In this document: positions 1 through 12,110 of the stretch, in pieces
Numbering within the stretch: position 1 is the stretch's first letter
Layout: the number at the start of each line of letters is the position of its first letter
From: Dugong dugon
Lineage: Eukaryota > Chordata > Mammalia > Sirenia > Dugongidae
Assembly (NCBI GenBank): GCA_030035585.1
Contig: CM057460.1
Coordinates: 125,410,714-125,474,713 of the forward strand
DNA length: 64,000 bases
Reading direction: 5' to 3'
Position numbers and translations under genes: made by a program
The notes under the pieces: model-generated
What the model saw: only the letters and a program-made list of their open reading frames with translations
Databases searched by the model: none
What the model was told of the DNA's origin: nothing

Positions 1-1231
1 AGGGCCCAAAGTCCATCAAATGGGGGAAAAGACAGTCTTTTTAACAAATGGTGCTGGCAAAACTGGATATCCATCTGCAAAAAAATGAAACAGGACCCAT
101 ACCTCACACCATGTACAAAAACTAATTCAAAATGGATCAAAGACCTAAACATAAAGCCAAAAACTATAAAGTTAATAGAAGAAAAAATAGGACCAACGAT
201 ACAGGCCCTAATACATGGCATTAACAGGATACAAACTATAACCATCAACACACAAACCCCAGAAGATAAGCTAGATAACTGGGATCTTCTAAAAATTAAA
301 CACCTATGATCTTCAAAAGACTTCACCAAAACAGTAAAAAGAGAACCTACAGGCTGGGAAAAAAAGTTCGGACAGTACAAGTCAGTCAAAGGTCTAATCT
401 CCATAATCTACAAGAAAATCCAATACCTCTACAAAAGACAAATAATCCTATTAAAAAATGGGCAAAGGAAATGAACAGACACTTCACCAAAGAAGACATT
501 CAAGCGGCCAACAGACACATGAGGAAATGCTCGTGATCACTAGCCATTAGAGAAATGCAAATTAAAACCACAATGAGATACCATCTCACCCCAGCATTAA
601 TGGCACGAATCAAAAACACTGGAAATAACAAATTTTGGAGGGGCTGCAAGGAGATCGGAACTCTTACGCACTGCTCGTGGGAATGCAAAATGATACAACC
701 ATTTTGGAAAATGATATGGCGCTTCCTTAGAAAGCTAGAAATAGAAATACCATACGATCCAGCAATCCCACTCCTAGGAATATATCCTAGAGAAACAAGA
801 GTCATCCACTCGAATAGGCATATGCACACCTATGTTCATGGCAGCATTGTTCACAATAGCAAAAAGATGGAAACAACCTAGATGCCCATCAACAGATGAA
901 TGGATAAACTGTGGTACATACACACAATGGAGTACTATGCCACGATAAAGAACAACGATGAATCTGTGAAACATCTCATAATATGGATGAAACTGGAAGA
1001 CATTATGCTGAGTAAAATAAGTCAATCACAAAAGGACAAATATTGTATGAGACCTCTATTGTAAAAAGCCATGAAAAAGTTCACACACAAAAAGTAACAA
1101 TCTTTGTTGGTTACCAGGGATGGGAGGGTGCATGACGGGGAAGATAGTATAAAGGCAAATCTATGTTAGGAAACAAACCCTTCAAAATTTCTAATAAAAT
1201 AAGATCTGAATTAAAAAAAAAAAAAAAAAAA
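1..1231 (+). mobile_element. L1 3' end: ORF2 C-terminal region, 3' UTR and poly(A)
   Basis: Begins inside ORF2 at the GGTGCTGGCAAAACTGGATA region, typical of L1 in the stretch between RT and C-terminus. It continues through the cysteine-containing [14 protein letters not shown] segment to GIYP, a short 3' UTR and an A18 tail at 1213-1231. The frame shifts near 306 and again before 555, so it is dead. The upstream part lies outside the window. A longer copy of the same region is at 44850-46090. Confidence 0.9.
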
Positions 1232-1622
1232 GATAGTTTTGCTATATATAGTATTCTTGGTCAACAGTTTTGTTTTGTTTTTTCCTCTTCAACCTGTTGA
1301 ATATGCCATTCCACTGTCTTCTGGAAAATGATCACATTGTTCTTTATACATGATGAGTTCTTTTCTCTTGTTGCCTACAAGAGTTTCTTTTTGTCTTGGC
1401 TTTCAGCAGTCTGCTTTCTTTATGTGTGAGTGTGGATCTCTTTGTGTTTATCTTACACGGGGAAGGTTGAGTTCTTGGACCTATAGGTTAACATTTTCCA
1501 TCAAATTTGGGAAATTTCTGGCAATTATTTTGTCATGTTTTTTCTGCCTTCCTCTGTCTCTCCTCTGTCTTTCGCAGCACTCATTTATATATGCATTTCA
1601 TGAATAAATACTATATATGTAT

Positions 1623-1624
<2 letters not shown>

Positions 1625-1669
<45 letters not shown>
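1625..1669. repeat. (TG)n microsatellite
   Basis: About 22 uninterrupted GT units directly before an AfroSINE. Produces a run of Val-Cys in one frame, so the short open frames here are not genes. Confidence 0.97.
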
Positions 1670-1670
<1 letters not shown>

Positions 1671-1671
<1 letters not shown>

Positions 1672-1824
1672 GAGCCCTGGTGGTGCAGTGGTTAAGAGCT
1701 CAGCTGCTAACCAAAAAGTCATCAGTTCGAATCCACCAGCTGCTCCTTGGAAACCCTATGGGGCATTTCTACTCTCTCCTATAGGGTCACAATGAGTCAG
1801 AATCGACTTGATGGCAACGTGTTT
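1671..1824 (+). mobile_element. AfroSINE, short form
   Basis: Nearly full-length: GGAGCCCTGGTGGTGCAG head with A box (GGTTAAGAGCTC), B-box-like AGTTCGAATCC, then GGAAACCCTATGGGGC, and end GATGGCAACGTGTTT. Sits between a (TG)n and a (CA)n tract. Confidence 0.95.
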
Positions 1825-1829
1825 AGTAT

Positions 1830-1856
<27 letters not shown>
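1830..1856. repeat. (CA)n microsatellite
   Basis: About 13 CA units right after the AfroSINE at 1671-1824. Confidence 0.95.
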
Positions 1857-1860
<4 letters not shown>

Positions 1861-2927
1861 TATGTGTACATGGTATACTTGATGTTGCTGCATGGGTCTC
1901 TGAGACTCTCATAATTTTTCCTCATTCTTTTCCTCTCTGTTCCTTAGAGTGGATCATTTCTATTGATCTACCTTCTGCCCTCTCAAATCTGATGTTGAGC
2001 CCATCTAGTGAATTTTTAATTTTGGTTTTTTCACTTATCAACTTTAGAATTTCCATTTGGCTCTTATTTAGACTTTTTATTTCTCTATTAAGATTTCCTA
2101 CTTGTTGAGCCATTTTCATATTTTCTTTTAATTGTTTAAACAGTTTCCTTAAATTCATTGAACATAATTATAATAGTTGATTTAAATCCTTCATCTGCTA
2201 AATCCAACATCTGTACCACTCCGATTCAGTTTGAGTTGACTGATTTTTCTCCATAAGGCTCACACTTTATTGTATTTTGCATATGTCATATTTTTTCTTG
2301 AAAACTGGACATTTTAGATAATATACTGTAATATCTAATTATTATGGCTTTGTTTTTGTATGTGTTAAAGCATTGTTCTTATTTTATGAATTGTCTTGGC
2401 TATTCTGTGCATTTTTCTTATAAATTAATTTTAGATTTAGCTTGACAAGTTCCTGGACAGTCGTTGAAATTTTTATATTGATTGTTTTGGATTTAAAGAA
2501 TGCTTTGGGAAAAAATTAATGCTTACAATGTGGAATCTTTTCCAATAACACTGTGTATCTTTGTTTATTCAGGTTATCTTTTATATCCTTCAGGAAAAGT
2601 TTTAAGTATTGTTCTTATACATTTATTGGAATTTTTAAAGTATATATACTTTACATGAATATTGCTGATGAGTATGAAGGCTATGGATTTATCTGTTGGT
2701 CTTATTTCTGATCACCTTTTGGACTCTCTTATTACAGTGAAGCCAGTGAGAGCAGGAATTTGACAGGGCTGCTTTGTTTTTCCAGGTCTCACAAGTTTTC
2801 TGCCTTTGACAGTCTTAGCACTTTTCTATCACTCTCTGTTGGTGGAAAATATTTGAGTTTTCCTTCTCTGACAGGTTTCCACCTTACACAGGTTCCAGCT
2901 TTCACAGGTTTTACTGTATTATTAATA

Positions 2928-3256
2928 CAGATAGTCCTCGACTCACCATGGGGTTCCATTCCGACAACTCTGTTGTATGTCAATTCTGACGTAAGTTGAA
3001 TATCTCTTTTTTTTTTAGTTTTCATTATTATTGCCTTTTATTATCAGTATCTTTATAAATCCAATCTTTGAACATCAGCAAGTGAACATCTGAGAATGAT
3101 AACATCAGCAAATTACATACTGGAACATTGTATGTAGTACATATTACTAACCATAAGATGTACCAAAAAAAAAAAAAAAAACCTCAAAAAAAAAAACAGA
3201 CGGTCCTAAGTGTGGTTCACTGTACCTCGAATACATCCTAAGTCAAGGACTACCTG
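2928..3256 (+). mobile_element. Tc1/mariner-type MITE with TA target duplication
   Basis: 329 bp, starts CAGATAGTCCTCGACT and ends with the inverted TCAAGGACTACCTG, flanked by TA at 2926-2927 and 3257-3258. No transposase remains. The interior (for example GTGAACATCTGAGAATGATA) matches the reverse complement of the copy at 32315-32640. Confidence 0.88.
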
Positions 3257-3319
3257 TAGTTTGTTAGTTGATTATCCTGGAATTTTTTTAAAGGACAGTT
3301 ATATTGTCTGAATATATAT

Positions 3320-3786
3320 AACCAGTCTCCCCACCACGACCACCCTTTTTTTGCCATGATTTAGAAATAATTTCTAGGACTTCAATATAATGTTGGATAG
3401 TAGAAGTAATTAAAGTCCATTCTTGTCTTATTTATGACTTTAATGGAAATAGTCCTAATATTTCACTTTGTAGCTGAGAGTTTTTTGGTAAATATCCTTT
3501 ATCAGGTTAAGAAGGTTCTTTCTATTCCACTATGCTAAAAATACTTTATATTAGAAATGTATGCTGAATTTTATCAAATATTTCTCTGGGGCATCTGTTT
3601 ACATGATTGTATGGTTTCTGTTTTTAATCTGGTAATACAGCAAATTACAGTAATTTTTTTCCCCAATGTTGAACCTCTCTGGAATAAATCCTGCTTGGTT
3701 GTAATATATAATTCTATTAGTACATTACTAAATCTGATTACTAACATGTTCTTTAAAATTTTTGCTTTAAGGTTCAAATTTGTCCC
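3320..3786 (-). mobile_element. Old L1 ORF2 (reverse transcriptase region), antisense
   Basis: Resembles the reverse complement of L1 RT: the TGCTGAATTTTATCAAA stretch and the GATTGTATGGTTTCTG and GGAATAAATCCTGCTTGG segments are the known antisense signature of the region after the catalytic motif. Many stops; no coding capacity. Confidence 0.65.
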
Positions 3787-4613
3787 ATCTGATCACCTTC
3801 TGCTGGCCTAGGACCCCTCCTGTTCCCTATACCAGCAGCCCTTTATGAGTCAGTGGCACATTTGGAGTCTTCTCCATTTTGGGGTATTAGCTTTTCTCTG
3901 TTAGTATTATTTCATCTCACTTGAATATCTCAGGGATTACTTATAATTTCTGGCCAATCTAGAGTATCCATTTCTGTTTTCCAGTACTGGTATGGATTTT
4001 TTAAAAAGTAGTTTTCTGTCATTTCTAAGAATTTGGGAAGGGAGAGGCAGAGGCCACAGCATGGGCTCTGTCCTCCATTTTGGGATCCAAGGTTGATGTC
4101 ATGTTTGTGCTTGTGCTTGTACTCAATTATTTTTAGTACTCTCTGATTAGTTTAAATATCACCAGAAACTAAGTACACCTAAACATTTCCTTTTCTTTCA
4201 ATAAGGTGGTTTTAAAATTTAATTCCATAAAATGTTTACTGTTAAAAAGGAAGGTAGTATGTTAACCGAAGTTGTCTTTAATGGAGATATGTCACAATAT
4301 ACCTTTCCTTAGGTGGCTTTCAACACCCATTTGGGATAAATTCTTAGAACTTCTTCTTGGAATGAACCAGCTTGGTCAGATACTAATATTTTTTCTCCTC
4401 TGCATCAGAACAGGAACTTTTTTTTGCCAAATGCAGTGCTGATTACCTCAGTAGTTCTAAGAATAGAGTTTTCTTTTCAAGTCTCTTTTTCCTTGAGGTG
4501 AAAAGGACATTGCATCTTCTAACATTTTTATTCTCCAGAAGTTTATCCCACACAATCTTTGGTCCAAAAAGGGTGGCAAACTGCCTTGGGATTATTTGCA
4601 TAAAGACAAAGGA
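3787..4613. other. Unassigned intergenic sequence, possibly old L1 5' DNA
   Basis: 3787-4100 ends with CTCCATTTTGGGATCC, which recalls antisense L1M 5' ends but is too diverged to call. I see nothing recognisable in the rest. Confidence 0.4.
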
Positions 4614-4625
4614 TTAATCCTTACC

Positions 4626-4837
4626 CTATTGTTGTTGTTGCTAGTTGCCCTTGAGTCTATTCCAACTCATGGTGACCCCATGTGTGCAGAGTAGAACTGC
4701 TTTACAGGGTTTTCAAGGATGTGACCTTTTCAAAGCAGATCACCAGGCTTGTATTCTGAGGTGCCTCTGGGTGGGTTCAAACCGCCAACTTTTTGGCTAG
4801 CAGTCAAGTGCTTAACCATTTGCACCACCCAGCCACC
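4626..4837 (-). mobile_element. AfroSINE, long form, antisense
   Basis: Long form containing the CAGATCACCAGGC and CTCTGGGTGGGTTC segments between head and tail, ending in the reverse of the head (ACCATTTGCACCACCCAG). Flanked by the 12-bp duplication TTAATCCTTACC at 4614-4625 and 4838-4849. Confidence 0.95.
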
Positions 4838-4849
4838 TTAATCCTTACC

Positions 4850-5740
4850 TTAGAGTTTCCTAAACGGCAAAGTTAGAACTGTGTGCTTATATTCTAAATT
4901 CATCCTCAGTATCAGAAGATGATAAATTATTTTTCTAACAAGCAAGAGTTTGCCCATGAGGAAGATTATGATGGCCAGTCCAGGCTATCACAGGTGGCAG
5001 AGGCATCCTACGACATGCTCCTCAGTACATGGTCTTTAGTATCTAGATCCCAAGTCAATTCACTGAATCCCAACGTACAAATAATAATCATTCATTTATT
5101 CAGCATGGCCGACCACCTACTATGTGGCAGTGTTCCGGTAGTGAAGATTCAGCACTGAACAAGATAAACAAGATTCTTAAAATATAAAATTTCTTTTAAA
5201 ACCATGCTGCTTTTTGAAAGCTTCAGTTTTGTATTGGGCTTTTGCATGCTGAGGTAATGTGATCTTGGTAGGTAGGGCACAACCTTTTCTTCTTCACAGT
5301 TCATTGTGAAATAATATACCATTTCTTTCCTAGGAAATGAGATATGCAAAGAGATCATCAACTTGTTTGTCATTAGATATAATAGCACTACACTGGATAA
5401 CCAGTCCTCTATTAACGAAGGTCCTGATTAGTATCCCCTCTCTCTTGGGCTTTCTAATTGGGGCATAATTCTTTTGGTATGACAGTATCTATAGGAATAG
5501 GGAGTAAAGGGTTAAAAAAAAAACCCGCCTGTGATCAATACAGCTGAGGCATCATCATAAATAATTTAACCACCTACTCCGTTTTTAGTTTCTCTGATCT
5601 GCTTCTCTCATCATGCCTGCCTATGTTACTGAGACAGGTTTGCTCTTTGGGAGGCTGAAGAGGCTCCCGCTGACTGTAGTACCTCAGCCATCATCCTGGA
5701 GTAAGGGTCCACCTTGTATTATTCCTCCTGCCTCATAGCT
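4850..5740. other. Intergenic sequence, nothing recognised
   Basis: No repeat family or coding pattern that I can support. The open frames at 4919-5158 and 5149-5388 lack any recognisable protein features. Confidence 0.5.
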
Positions 5741-5750
5741 AAGCATTAAT

Positions 5751-6488
5751 ATATATATATTTTAAAATTTTATTGAGTTTGGTGAAAGTTTATAGTGCAA
5801 ATTAGTTTCTCATTCAAAAATTTATATACAAATTGTTCTTGTAACATCGGTTGCAATCTCCGCATTGTGTCAGCATTCTCCTCCTTTCCCTTTCCACCCC
5901 AGTTCCCCGTGTCCATTCACCCAGTTTTCCTGGCATCCCGCCTTCTTGTCTTTGCTTTTGGGAAGGTGTTGCCTATTTGGTCTCATATACTTGATGGAAA
6001 TAAGAAGCACGTTCCTCATGTGTGTTGTTTATCTTTAAACAAACTGATCTTTAGCTGAAAGGTGAACTTTGGGAGTGGCTTCAGTCCTGCGTTAGCAGGG
6101 TGTCCAGGTCAGGGTTTCCTCTAGTCTGTCAGACCAATAAGTCTGTTCCTTTCTTTCTTTCTTTTTTATGTGAATTTGAATTTTGTTCTACCTTTTTCTC
6201 CCTCTCTGTCCGGGATCCTCTATTGTGATCCCTGTCAGAGCGATCAGTGGTTGTAGCCAGGCACCATCTAGTTCTTCTGGGCTCAGGCTGGTGGAGGCTG
6301 TGGTTCACGTGGTCCTTCAGTCCTTTGGACTAGTATTTTCCTTGTGTCTTTGGTATTTTTCATTCTTCTTTGCTTGGGATGGGATGGGACCAGTAGATGT
6401 ATCTTAGATGGCTGCTCGCAAGCTCTTAAGACCCCAGAAGCTACTCACCAAAGTAGGATGTAGACCATTTTCTTTATGAACTATGTTA
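5751..6488 (-). mobile_element. 5'-truncated L1 copy: 3' UTR only, antisense
   Basis: Reverse complement of the lineage-specific L1 3' UTR (landmarks GATCCCTGTCAGAGCG, AGGCACCATCTAGTTC, TCTTAGATGGCTGCTC). Flanked by AAGCATTAAT at 5741-5750 and AAGCATCAAT at 6489-6498, a target duplication with one mismatch, which shows it inserted as a tail-only copy. Confidence 0.85.
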
Positions 6489-6514
6489 AAGCATCAATTT
6501 TTTTTTTTTTTTTA

Positions 6515-8305
6515 CCAGACCGAAGGATCTTGAGTTCATTGTGGCTTTGAGATGTTCTACGCCAGAGATACAAGAAGTTACCTGTTGTTCTTTATTTATT
6601 TTAGAAGGTCGTTTGTTTTGTGGATGTTGGAGGAGGCAAGAAAGGAGAAGGAAGGAGGAGGAGTGACATACAGAATCTCAGATCCAAATCCAGTATTGTT
6701 GTTGGTGGCAGCTAGTGAAGTCAAGATAGGGTATATTAAGAAGCAGTAATTAGTGTAAGATCAGGCTGCTGTCTGATAAATTATCATAGAAAATGATAGT
6801 GTGTCTGTTAATTTTGCCACCAAGGCATATTTTTAAAATCTCCTTCTTGTTGCACCAGGGGTTATTCAACAAAAGACACAGCTCATATCTCCATTAAATT
6901 GAAATTAAGAATTTTAACACCACCGATATAGGATACTGAGTTATTGATTAAACTAAGTATTTGGTAGGGCTCAAGTATTTTTGTTCTATTATGGAGGAGG
7001 GAAATACCTGGGGAAAAAATTCTTAGAGTAGAAAAAAGTGCTAAGAAAGGGATTCTATTATCATCATACTATAAAAATAACATTGACTTTGAGGAGCAGG
7101 AAGGACAAGCTTTTGGCTAAGAGGTGGCACATTTTGAACTGTCCCCAAAGCACAAACTGGTCAGCCAAGGCAAAGTGAGAAGGTATGGTGCATGTTCAAA
7201 AAGAAACAAAACATCCGTTTCTGAATAAGATCAAGGGCACATGGAGGGAAGTATGTCAAGAGTTGTATTTATTAACCTATTGATTGCTTTTTCAATAACT
7301 GCCATATTTACTCCCTTTCAGCAGAACACATCTTTCCCAGTCTTGCAAATTCTTGCTGCCTTCCCTCTCCTCATTTACTCCGCTTTATTTCATTTGCTTC
7401 ATATTTGGATCCATATTGAAATAAAGGATTTTGTGTCTGTTGTAACTTGAAGTAAATATAGTCTATTTTAAGCACTCAAACCACTTTTGTGGCACCTTTC
7501 ACAACATTTAAATAGACCTCCAGCTGGCATATGAAGCTCCTAGGTGCTCTGAAGTCCCTACTGTAACCACTGTTCGCTATTTACTCTGGCAAACAAAAAA
7601 CTTAAGAATTCAATAGTTTGAATGGCTTGTCTAATGCCAGAAGGTAATCAGAATCAGTAACAAAACTGAAAATACCCACAACACTCCAGTCATAGCCTTA
7701 GGCTCTGACTCTGAAGCCATACCTCTTTATTTACCGTGACAAGCACAAGTTTGAATTCTATCAAGGGAGACATTATAATATTTTCAATTGTACAAGATTC
7801 TTCAACTACAGTTTCCTTTCTAACACATTTGTGGAACACAGCAGCAATATTTATAAATATTTCCTTAGAGAAGCAACATGGCTACATTAATATAAATGAG
7901 AATAATATTTTCTGCATATGCATCTATTTTAGAGTTGCATCAGCTTGGTAGGGTAGAGCTTTGTATTTCACAAAGACATTTCACAGTATGTTGTTTACTT
8001 TTAAAAAGGAAAATTATTAATATTTATCTTCTAATAAGCTTACATGTAAAGATTCATAATATATGTTTGGCTATGTGTAATGTGTACTTAGTTGAAATGT
8101 TTTATCTCATCTGACTCCAAAAGAACTTTTAAGTTACTTTTTCAATATACCATTACCATAAATTAGGTTTACCCCATATGAAAAGAAATACTTTCTATTT
8201 AACTGTGAAGGTAGTCACTGAGTTACAAACTTTAAATAATTTGTTACACATATTCCATTATTTTGTTAACAATGAAACAGAATTGACAAGTAACTATAAA
8301 GTATC
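6515..8305. other. Intergenic sequence, nothing recognised
   Basis: AT-rich, with a purine run near 6630-6665. No family or gene signature could be supported. Confidence 0.5.
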
Positions 8306-8314
8306 TAACACATA

Positions 8315-8480
8315 AACCAACCCAAAATCTTTGCCATCGAGTTAATTCCGACTCATAGCAACCCTACAGGACGGAGTAGAATTGCCCCAGAGTTTCCAAG
8401 GAGTGCCTGGTGGATTCAAACTGCCAACCTTTTGGTTAGCAGCCAAGCTCTTAACCGCTACACCACCAGGGTCTCCCATG
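8315..8480 (-). mobile_element. AfroSINE, short form, antisense
   Basis: Reverse of the short form (tail side GCCATCGAGTTAATTCCGAC, head side CACCACCAGGG). Flanked by TAACACATA at 8306-8314 and 8481-8489. Confidence 0.95.
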
Positions 8481-8489
8481 TAACACATA

Positions 8490-9129
8490 GTAAGCCCCAA
8501 ACAAATACTTATTCAATGAATTGAATGAATGAGTATATCCACTTTACAACTGGAAAAACTGAGGTCAAAAGAAAGGTTTTAGCCACAATCTAGTATACCC
8601 CAATTAAGAAGAAATCCTCTAAACATCTGATTCAAATTTCCTCTTCCTTTCTTTCCTCGAAAGACAAATGAAAACTCTAATGTTGGACATTTACTCTTTG
8701 AAAGGAAAATCTGAGAGTAATGTTTTGGGGAAAACAGCTTCAGATTAAATTTTAAGAATAAAAGTAAAGAGGGAAATTATTTTATCTAAATAGCACTTCT
8801 CCTGTCTTTATTTTACTCTTGATTTTAAGATTTCTAAATTAACCATTTAAATACTACGAAGTTATAGAATCTCAACAACTATAAATGGGGGGTAAGGGAA
8901 AACTGAGAATCTTAGTAAAGTTCTAATTTTTTTTAAATCATATGTACCACGTTATTTGTACTTTTCAAATCACTATTGCAAGTGGAAAATAGAAACAGTA
9001 ATAGAGCTTTGTCTTCACCTGCTAACCAACACCACCGTTCTGAGAGACCGTATTTTATGGTGCATGGGTTTAATATTCATTTTCTCATTCTTCTTTGTTA
9101 CAAATCCTTGACAAATGTGCCCAACTACA
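8490..9129. other. Intergenic sequence, nothing firmly recognised
   Basis: 8540-8580 (AACTGGAAAAACTGAGGTC) could be a small MIR scrap. Otherwise AT-rich with no identifiable element. Confidence 0.4.
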
Positions 9130-9500
9130 AACCACATTTCCCAGCCATTTTTGCAGATAGGGATGGCCAATGAGATGTCAGTGGAAGTTGTTGGGTGGGA
9201 CTTCTGGGAAAGCCCTTTTGCCCTCTCCTTCCCTTCCTTCTAACTGAAACACAGGTCTGATGCCTGGCACTCTCGCAGTCATCTTGGACTATGCAGAGTA
9301 CCTGAGGTGGGAGTTCATGCACTAAGATGACTAGAGAAAAGAGCTGAAACCCGAGTCTCCAAGGATGGTAGGGATGCCATACTAGCCCTTAACGACTTAC
9401 TTCCCATTGTATTTTACTCAAGAGAAACTTAAACTCTATCTTGTTTAAACCGTGTTATTTGAGTTTTGTTACACGCAACCAAAACTAGTCCAAGCTGATA
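9130..9500 (+). mobile_element. Probable MaLR (MLT1-like) solo LTR fossil
   Basis: GGCCAATGAGATGTCAGTGG near the start, GGGACTTCTGGGAAAGC, and an end segment CTATCTTGTTTAAACCGTG followed by TTACACGCAACC, all typical of old MaLR-class LTRs of the eutherian ancestor. Internal region absent. The exact subfamily is not certain. Confidence 0.5.
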
Positions 9501-9504
9501 TAGC

Positions 9505-9705
9505 CAAATTCTTGCTACTTAAACCTTCAGCAATTCATTTAACTTCCCTGCACCTAAATTTTCTCATCCGTAAAATGGGCTCAATAAACTCAGAGTTGTT
9601 GCAAGGATTAAATGAGTTAATATGTGAAAAGGGCTTACAACCATAACTACCACAGACTGAGGACTAAATGAATCCTCCCTATTATTATTATTCACTTGTA
9701 CTATC
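9505..9705 (+). mobile_element. MIR SINE
   Basis: Core TTTTCTCATCCGTAAAATGG, then GTTGCAAGGATTAAATGAG and a TATTATTATTATTC end, the standard MIR order. Confidence 0.88.
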
Positions 9706-10018
9706 TATAATACCTTGAGTATAAATATGAAAGGGTATATGACAAGGAGAAATCACTGCATTTGTTTCTTGCCATATACTTCAGAGACAGGGACCTGGGC
9801 AGAGAGCTTAAGAGAACACTGATATTACCTCTCAATTGAAAAGCAGTTCATAGACTACAAAGTGCTTCCAGAAACTAATTCCTCTAACCATCACCAGAGC
9901 TCTGAGATGAGGGTGAATGCTGAAGCCTGCTTGCTGGCTGATTCGGTAGTCATAGTCCAAGTTCACTGTTCCAAAGGGGCGCAGCTGGTTTGGTTGCATT
10001 TTATGGCTCTAGACAGTG
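9706..10018. other. Intergenic sequence, nothing recognised
   Basis: No repeat or gene signature seen. Confidence 0.5.
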
Positions 10019-10028
10019 CAGTACACTT

Positions 10029-10233
10029 TCCAGTAAAACTAGTTGCCATCGAGTCAACTCTGACTCATAGTGACTCCATGTGTGTCAGAGTAGAACTGTG
10101 TTCCATAGAGTTTTCAATGGCTGATTCTTCAGAAGTAGACTTTCTTCTGAGGCGCCTTTCAGTGGACTCAAACCTCCAGCCTTTCAGTTTAGCAGCTGAG
10201 TGTATTAACAATTTGCACCACCCAGGGACTCCA
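10029..10233 (-). mobile_element. AfroSINE, long form, antisense
   Basis: Tail side GTTGCCATCGAGTCAACTC, middle TCTTCAGAAGTAGAC, head side TTTGCACCACCCAGGGACTC. Flanked by CAGTACACTT (10019-10028) and CAGTATACTT (10234-10243). Its 127-codon open frame is a chance frame. Confidence 0.95.
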
Positions 10234-10489
10234 CAGTATACTTAGCCCTGGCTATTTGTCCTGTGAATATGATCCCAAATTTAAATCATGTGGGGGATGA
10301 CATAAGGAAATAGAATCCATCCTTACTCCTGGGAAACTCAAAAAGCGTGTACTTCTTCCACTGTGACTGACTCCACCTGCCAGTAGGTGCACTGGGTTGT
10401 AAATAAGGTGTTTTTGTTATTTAAGAGAGAGGATTCTTGAATCTTTTCCAGAAATCTGAATTTTTTTTTCAGTTAGTTTATTTAGAAGC

Positions 10490-10700
10490 CTTCTGAGCCT
10501 TATAGTTTTAACTTTACTCATACTATCCCACTTGATCCCCATAGAGCTCTACAGGGCAGGTACTATTACATCCACTTTTCAGAGATGATCACCAGAGGCA
10601 CTGTAAACAGCTGAGAAACTTGCCCAAAGTCACCAAAAGAAGCAGTGGCACAGCCAGAAGAGTCTGAGCCCTGAGTCCAGGCTCTTAACCACCACCCACT
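10490..10700 (-). mobile_element. MIR SINE, antisense
   Basis: GGGCAGGTACTATTACATCC, CTTGCCCAAAGTCACC and CCAGGCTCTTAACC in the order of a reversed MIR. Confidence 0.8.
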
Positions 10701-11784
10701 ACCCCTGTTCTCCACTTTCTTTCTTTCTCAAGCTTCAGCCACTTTGGAGAAACTAGGCGTGGTTTTTTTTTAACCAGGTGAATTTGACTGTGGTCATATC
10801 TTATCACTTGTTTTTCTAGTTTTTCAGTACTCACAAAAGCTTATAAGATCCCTGAGGCAGTACTTTCTACCACATCAACCGTTGTGATTGTTCTGGGACT
10901 TTTGTTGTCTTTGGTGTTGGCTCTTCATCTCAGCTCACTATGGTCAAAGTCCAGAAGAGTCTCTAGCCTGTGGCTCTAAGGCTGCCCTCACCACAGGGGA
11001 ATTTTTTCTAAGGAGTCCATTCCTGTTGTAATATCCAATTGGATGACTTAGCATAATACATACTAGAATAATAACCTCATTTCCTTGATACTAAGAGGCA
11101 CAATCAATGTAATAACAGCTGTTTTTGTGGAGGAGGGAGAAGGTGTGTTGGGAGTTGACAGTATTTTCAGAAAGTAGAATAGAAAAATGCACTTTACTTC
11201 TGTGATCTTCCTTCCATAACCCCAGTCTAATCATGAAAAAAATCCCAATGGAGGTACATGTTACAAAATACCTAACCAGTATTCTTCAAAACTTCCAAAG
11301 TCATCAAAATAAGGAAAGTCTGAGAAATTGTCACAGCCAAGAAGAGCCTAAGGAGACATGACAACTAAATGTAATGTGGTAGTCTGGATGGGATCCTGGA
11401 GCTAGAAAACGGACATCAGGAAACCTGAATATAGTTAATAATAATGCATCAAGACTGACTCATTAATTGCAGCAAGTGTACCATCCTAGGTAAGATATTA
11501 ATAGCAGGGCAAACTGGATTCAGAGTACATGGGAGCTGTGTGCTGTCTTCACAATTTTCCTGTAAACCTAAAGCTTTAACATTAAATGAGCTAACAAACA
11601 AAAAAACCCAACAGGGTGATGTGATAAAGTCCTGTTGTATTTGTGAAATCCCACTGGGCTGGCTCGGGTGCTGTTGTTTTTAGAAATACAAGCAGAACAC
11701 CCTCTCCTCTGCTTCGAAGAGCTTTGGGCACTCTGTAGACCGGCCAGGACACATCAGTTTTATTGTTCCTACTCAGCTACGTGG
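10701..11784. other. Intergenic sequence, nothing recognised
   Basis: No family could be assigned. Short A and T runs only. Confidence 0.5.
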
Positions 11785-12110
11785 CACATTTTATAGTTCT
11801 CATGTTACACAGTAATGAGATCTCTGGCATAGAGAACGACTTGCCAAAGGTCACCAGAAGGGGGTATAGCTGGGCGTGGAGCCGTTTCTCTCTCCCATTA
11901 CCAATACAGGCTGGGCAGGGAAACTGGCTGAGGTGCATTCAATCCAATTCAGCAAATATTAATTAGCACCTACAATGTATTGTAAGTACTGGGATTCTAA
12001 AAATGAATAAAGTTCAGTCCCTTGCTCAAGGACCATGTGGTGTAGTCGGGGAGAGACAAATACACAGATAAGTTCATTACAAGAAGCTAAGTGCTATGGC
12101 GGATGGGTGA
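11785..12110. repeat. Old mammalian repeats: MIR scrap plus an unassigned ancient repeat
   Basis: 11800-11885 resembles a reversed MIR (CTTGCCAAAGGTCACC). 11940-12110 has ATTCAGCAAATATTAATTAG and TAAGTGCTATGGC, matching a very common ancient eutherian repeat whose family name I cannot fix. The same family recurs at 51830-52110. Confidence 0.5.

Larger units (their letters stand above)
1240..2925 (-). mobile_element. Old L1 (L1M-type) ORF1 and 5' region, antisense
   Basis: On the minus strand, 2158-1922 translates to a lysine- and glutamate-rich coiled coil (EIKSLNKSQMEILKLISEKT, NSLDGLNIRFERAE) as in L1 ORF1p. 1500-1540 gives the reverse of the NFPNL segment of the C-terminal domain. 2280-2920 would be the 5' part of the element. 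It is interrupted by the TG microsatellite and AfroSINE at 1625-1856 and is heavily decayed. Confidence 0.7.

Noticed and set aside
1507-1695. Frame with a Val-Cys repeat
   Set aside because: Produced by the (TG)n microsatellite.
9862-10245. 127-codon open frame
   Set aside because: It overlaps an antisense long-form AfroSINE, shows no domain and has no splice or conservation support; chance frame.
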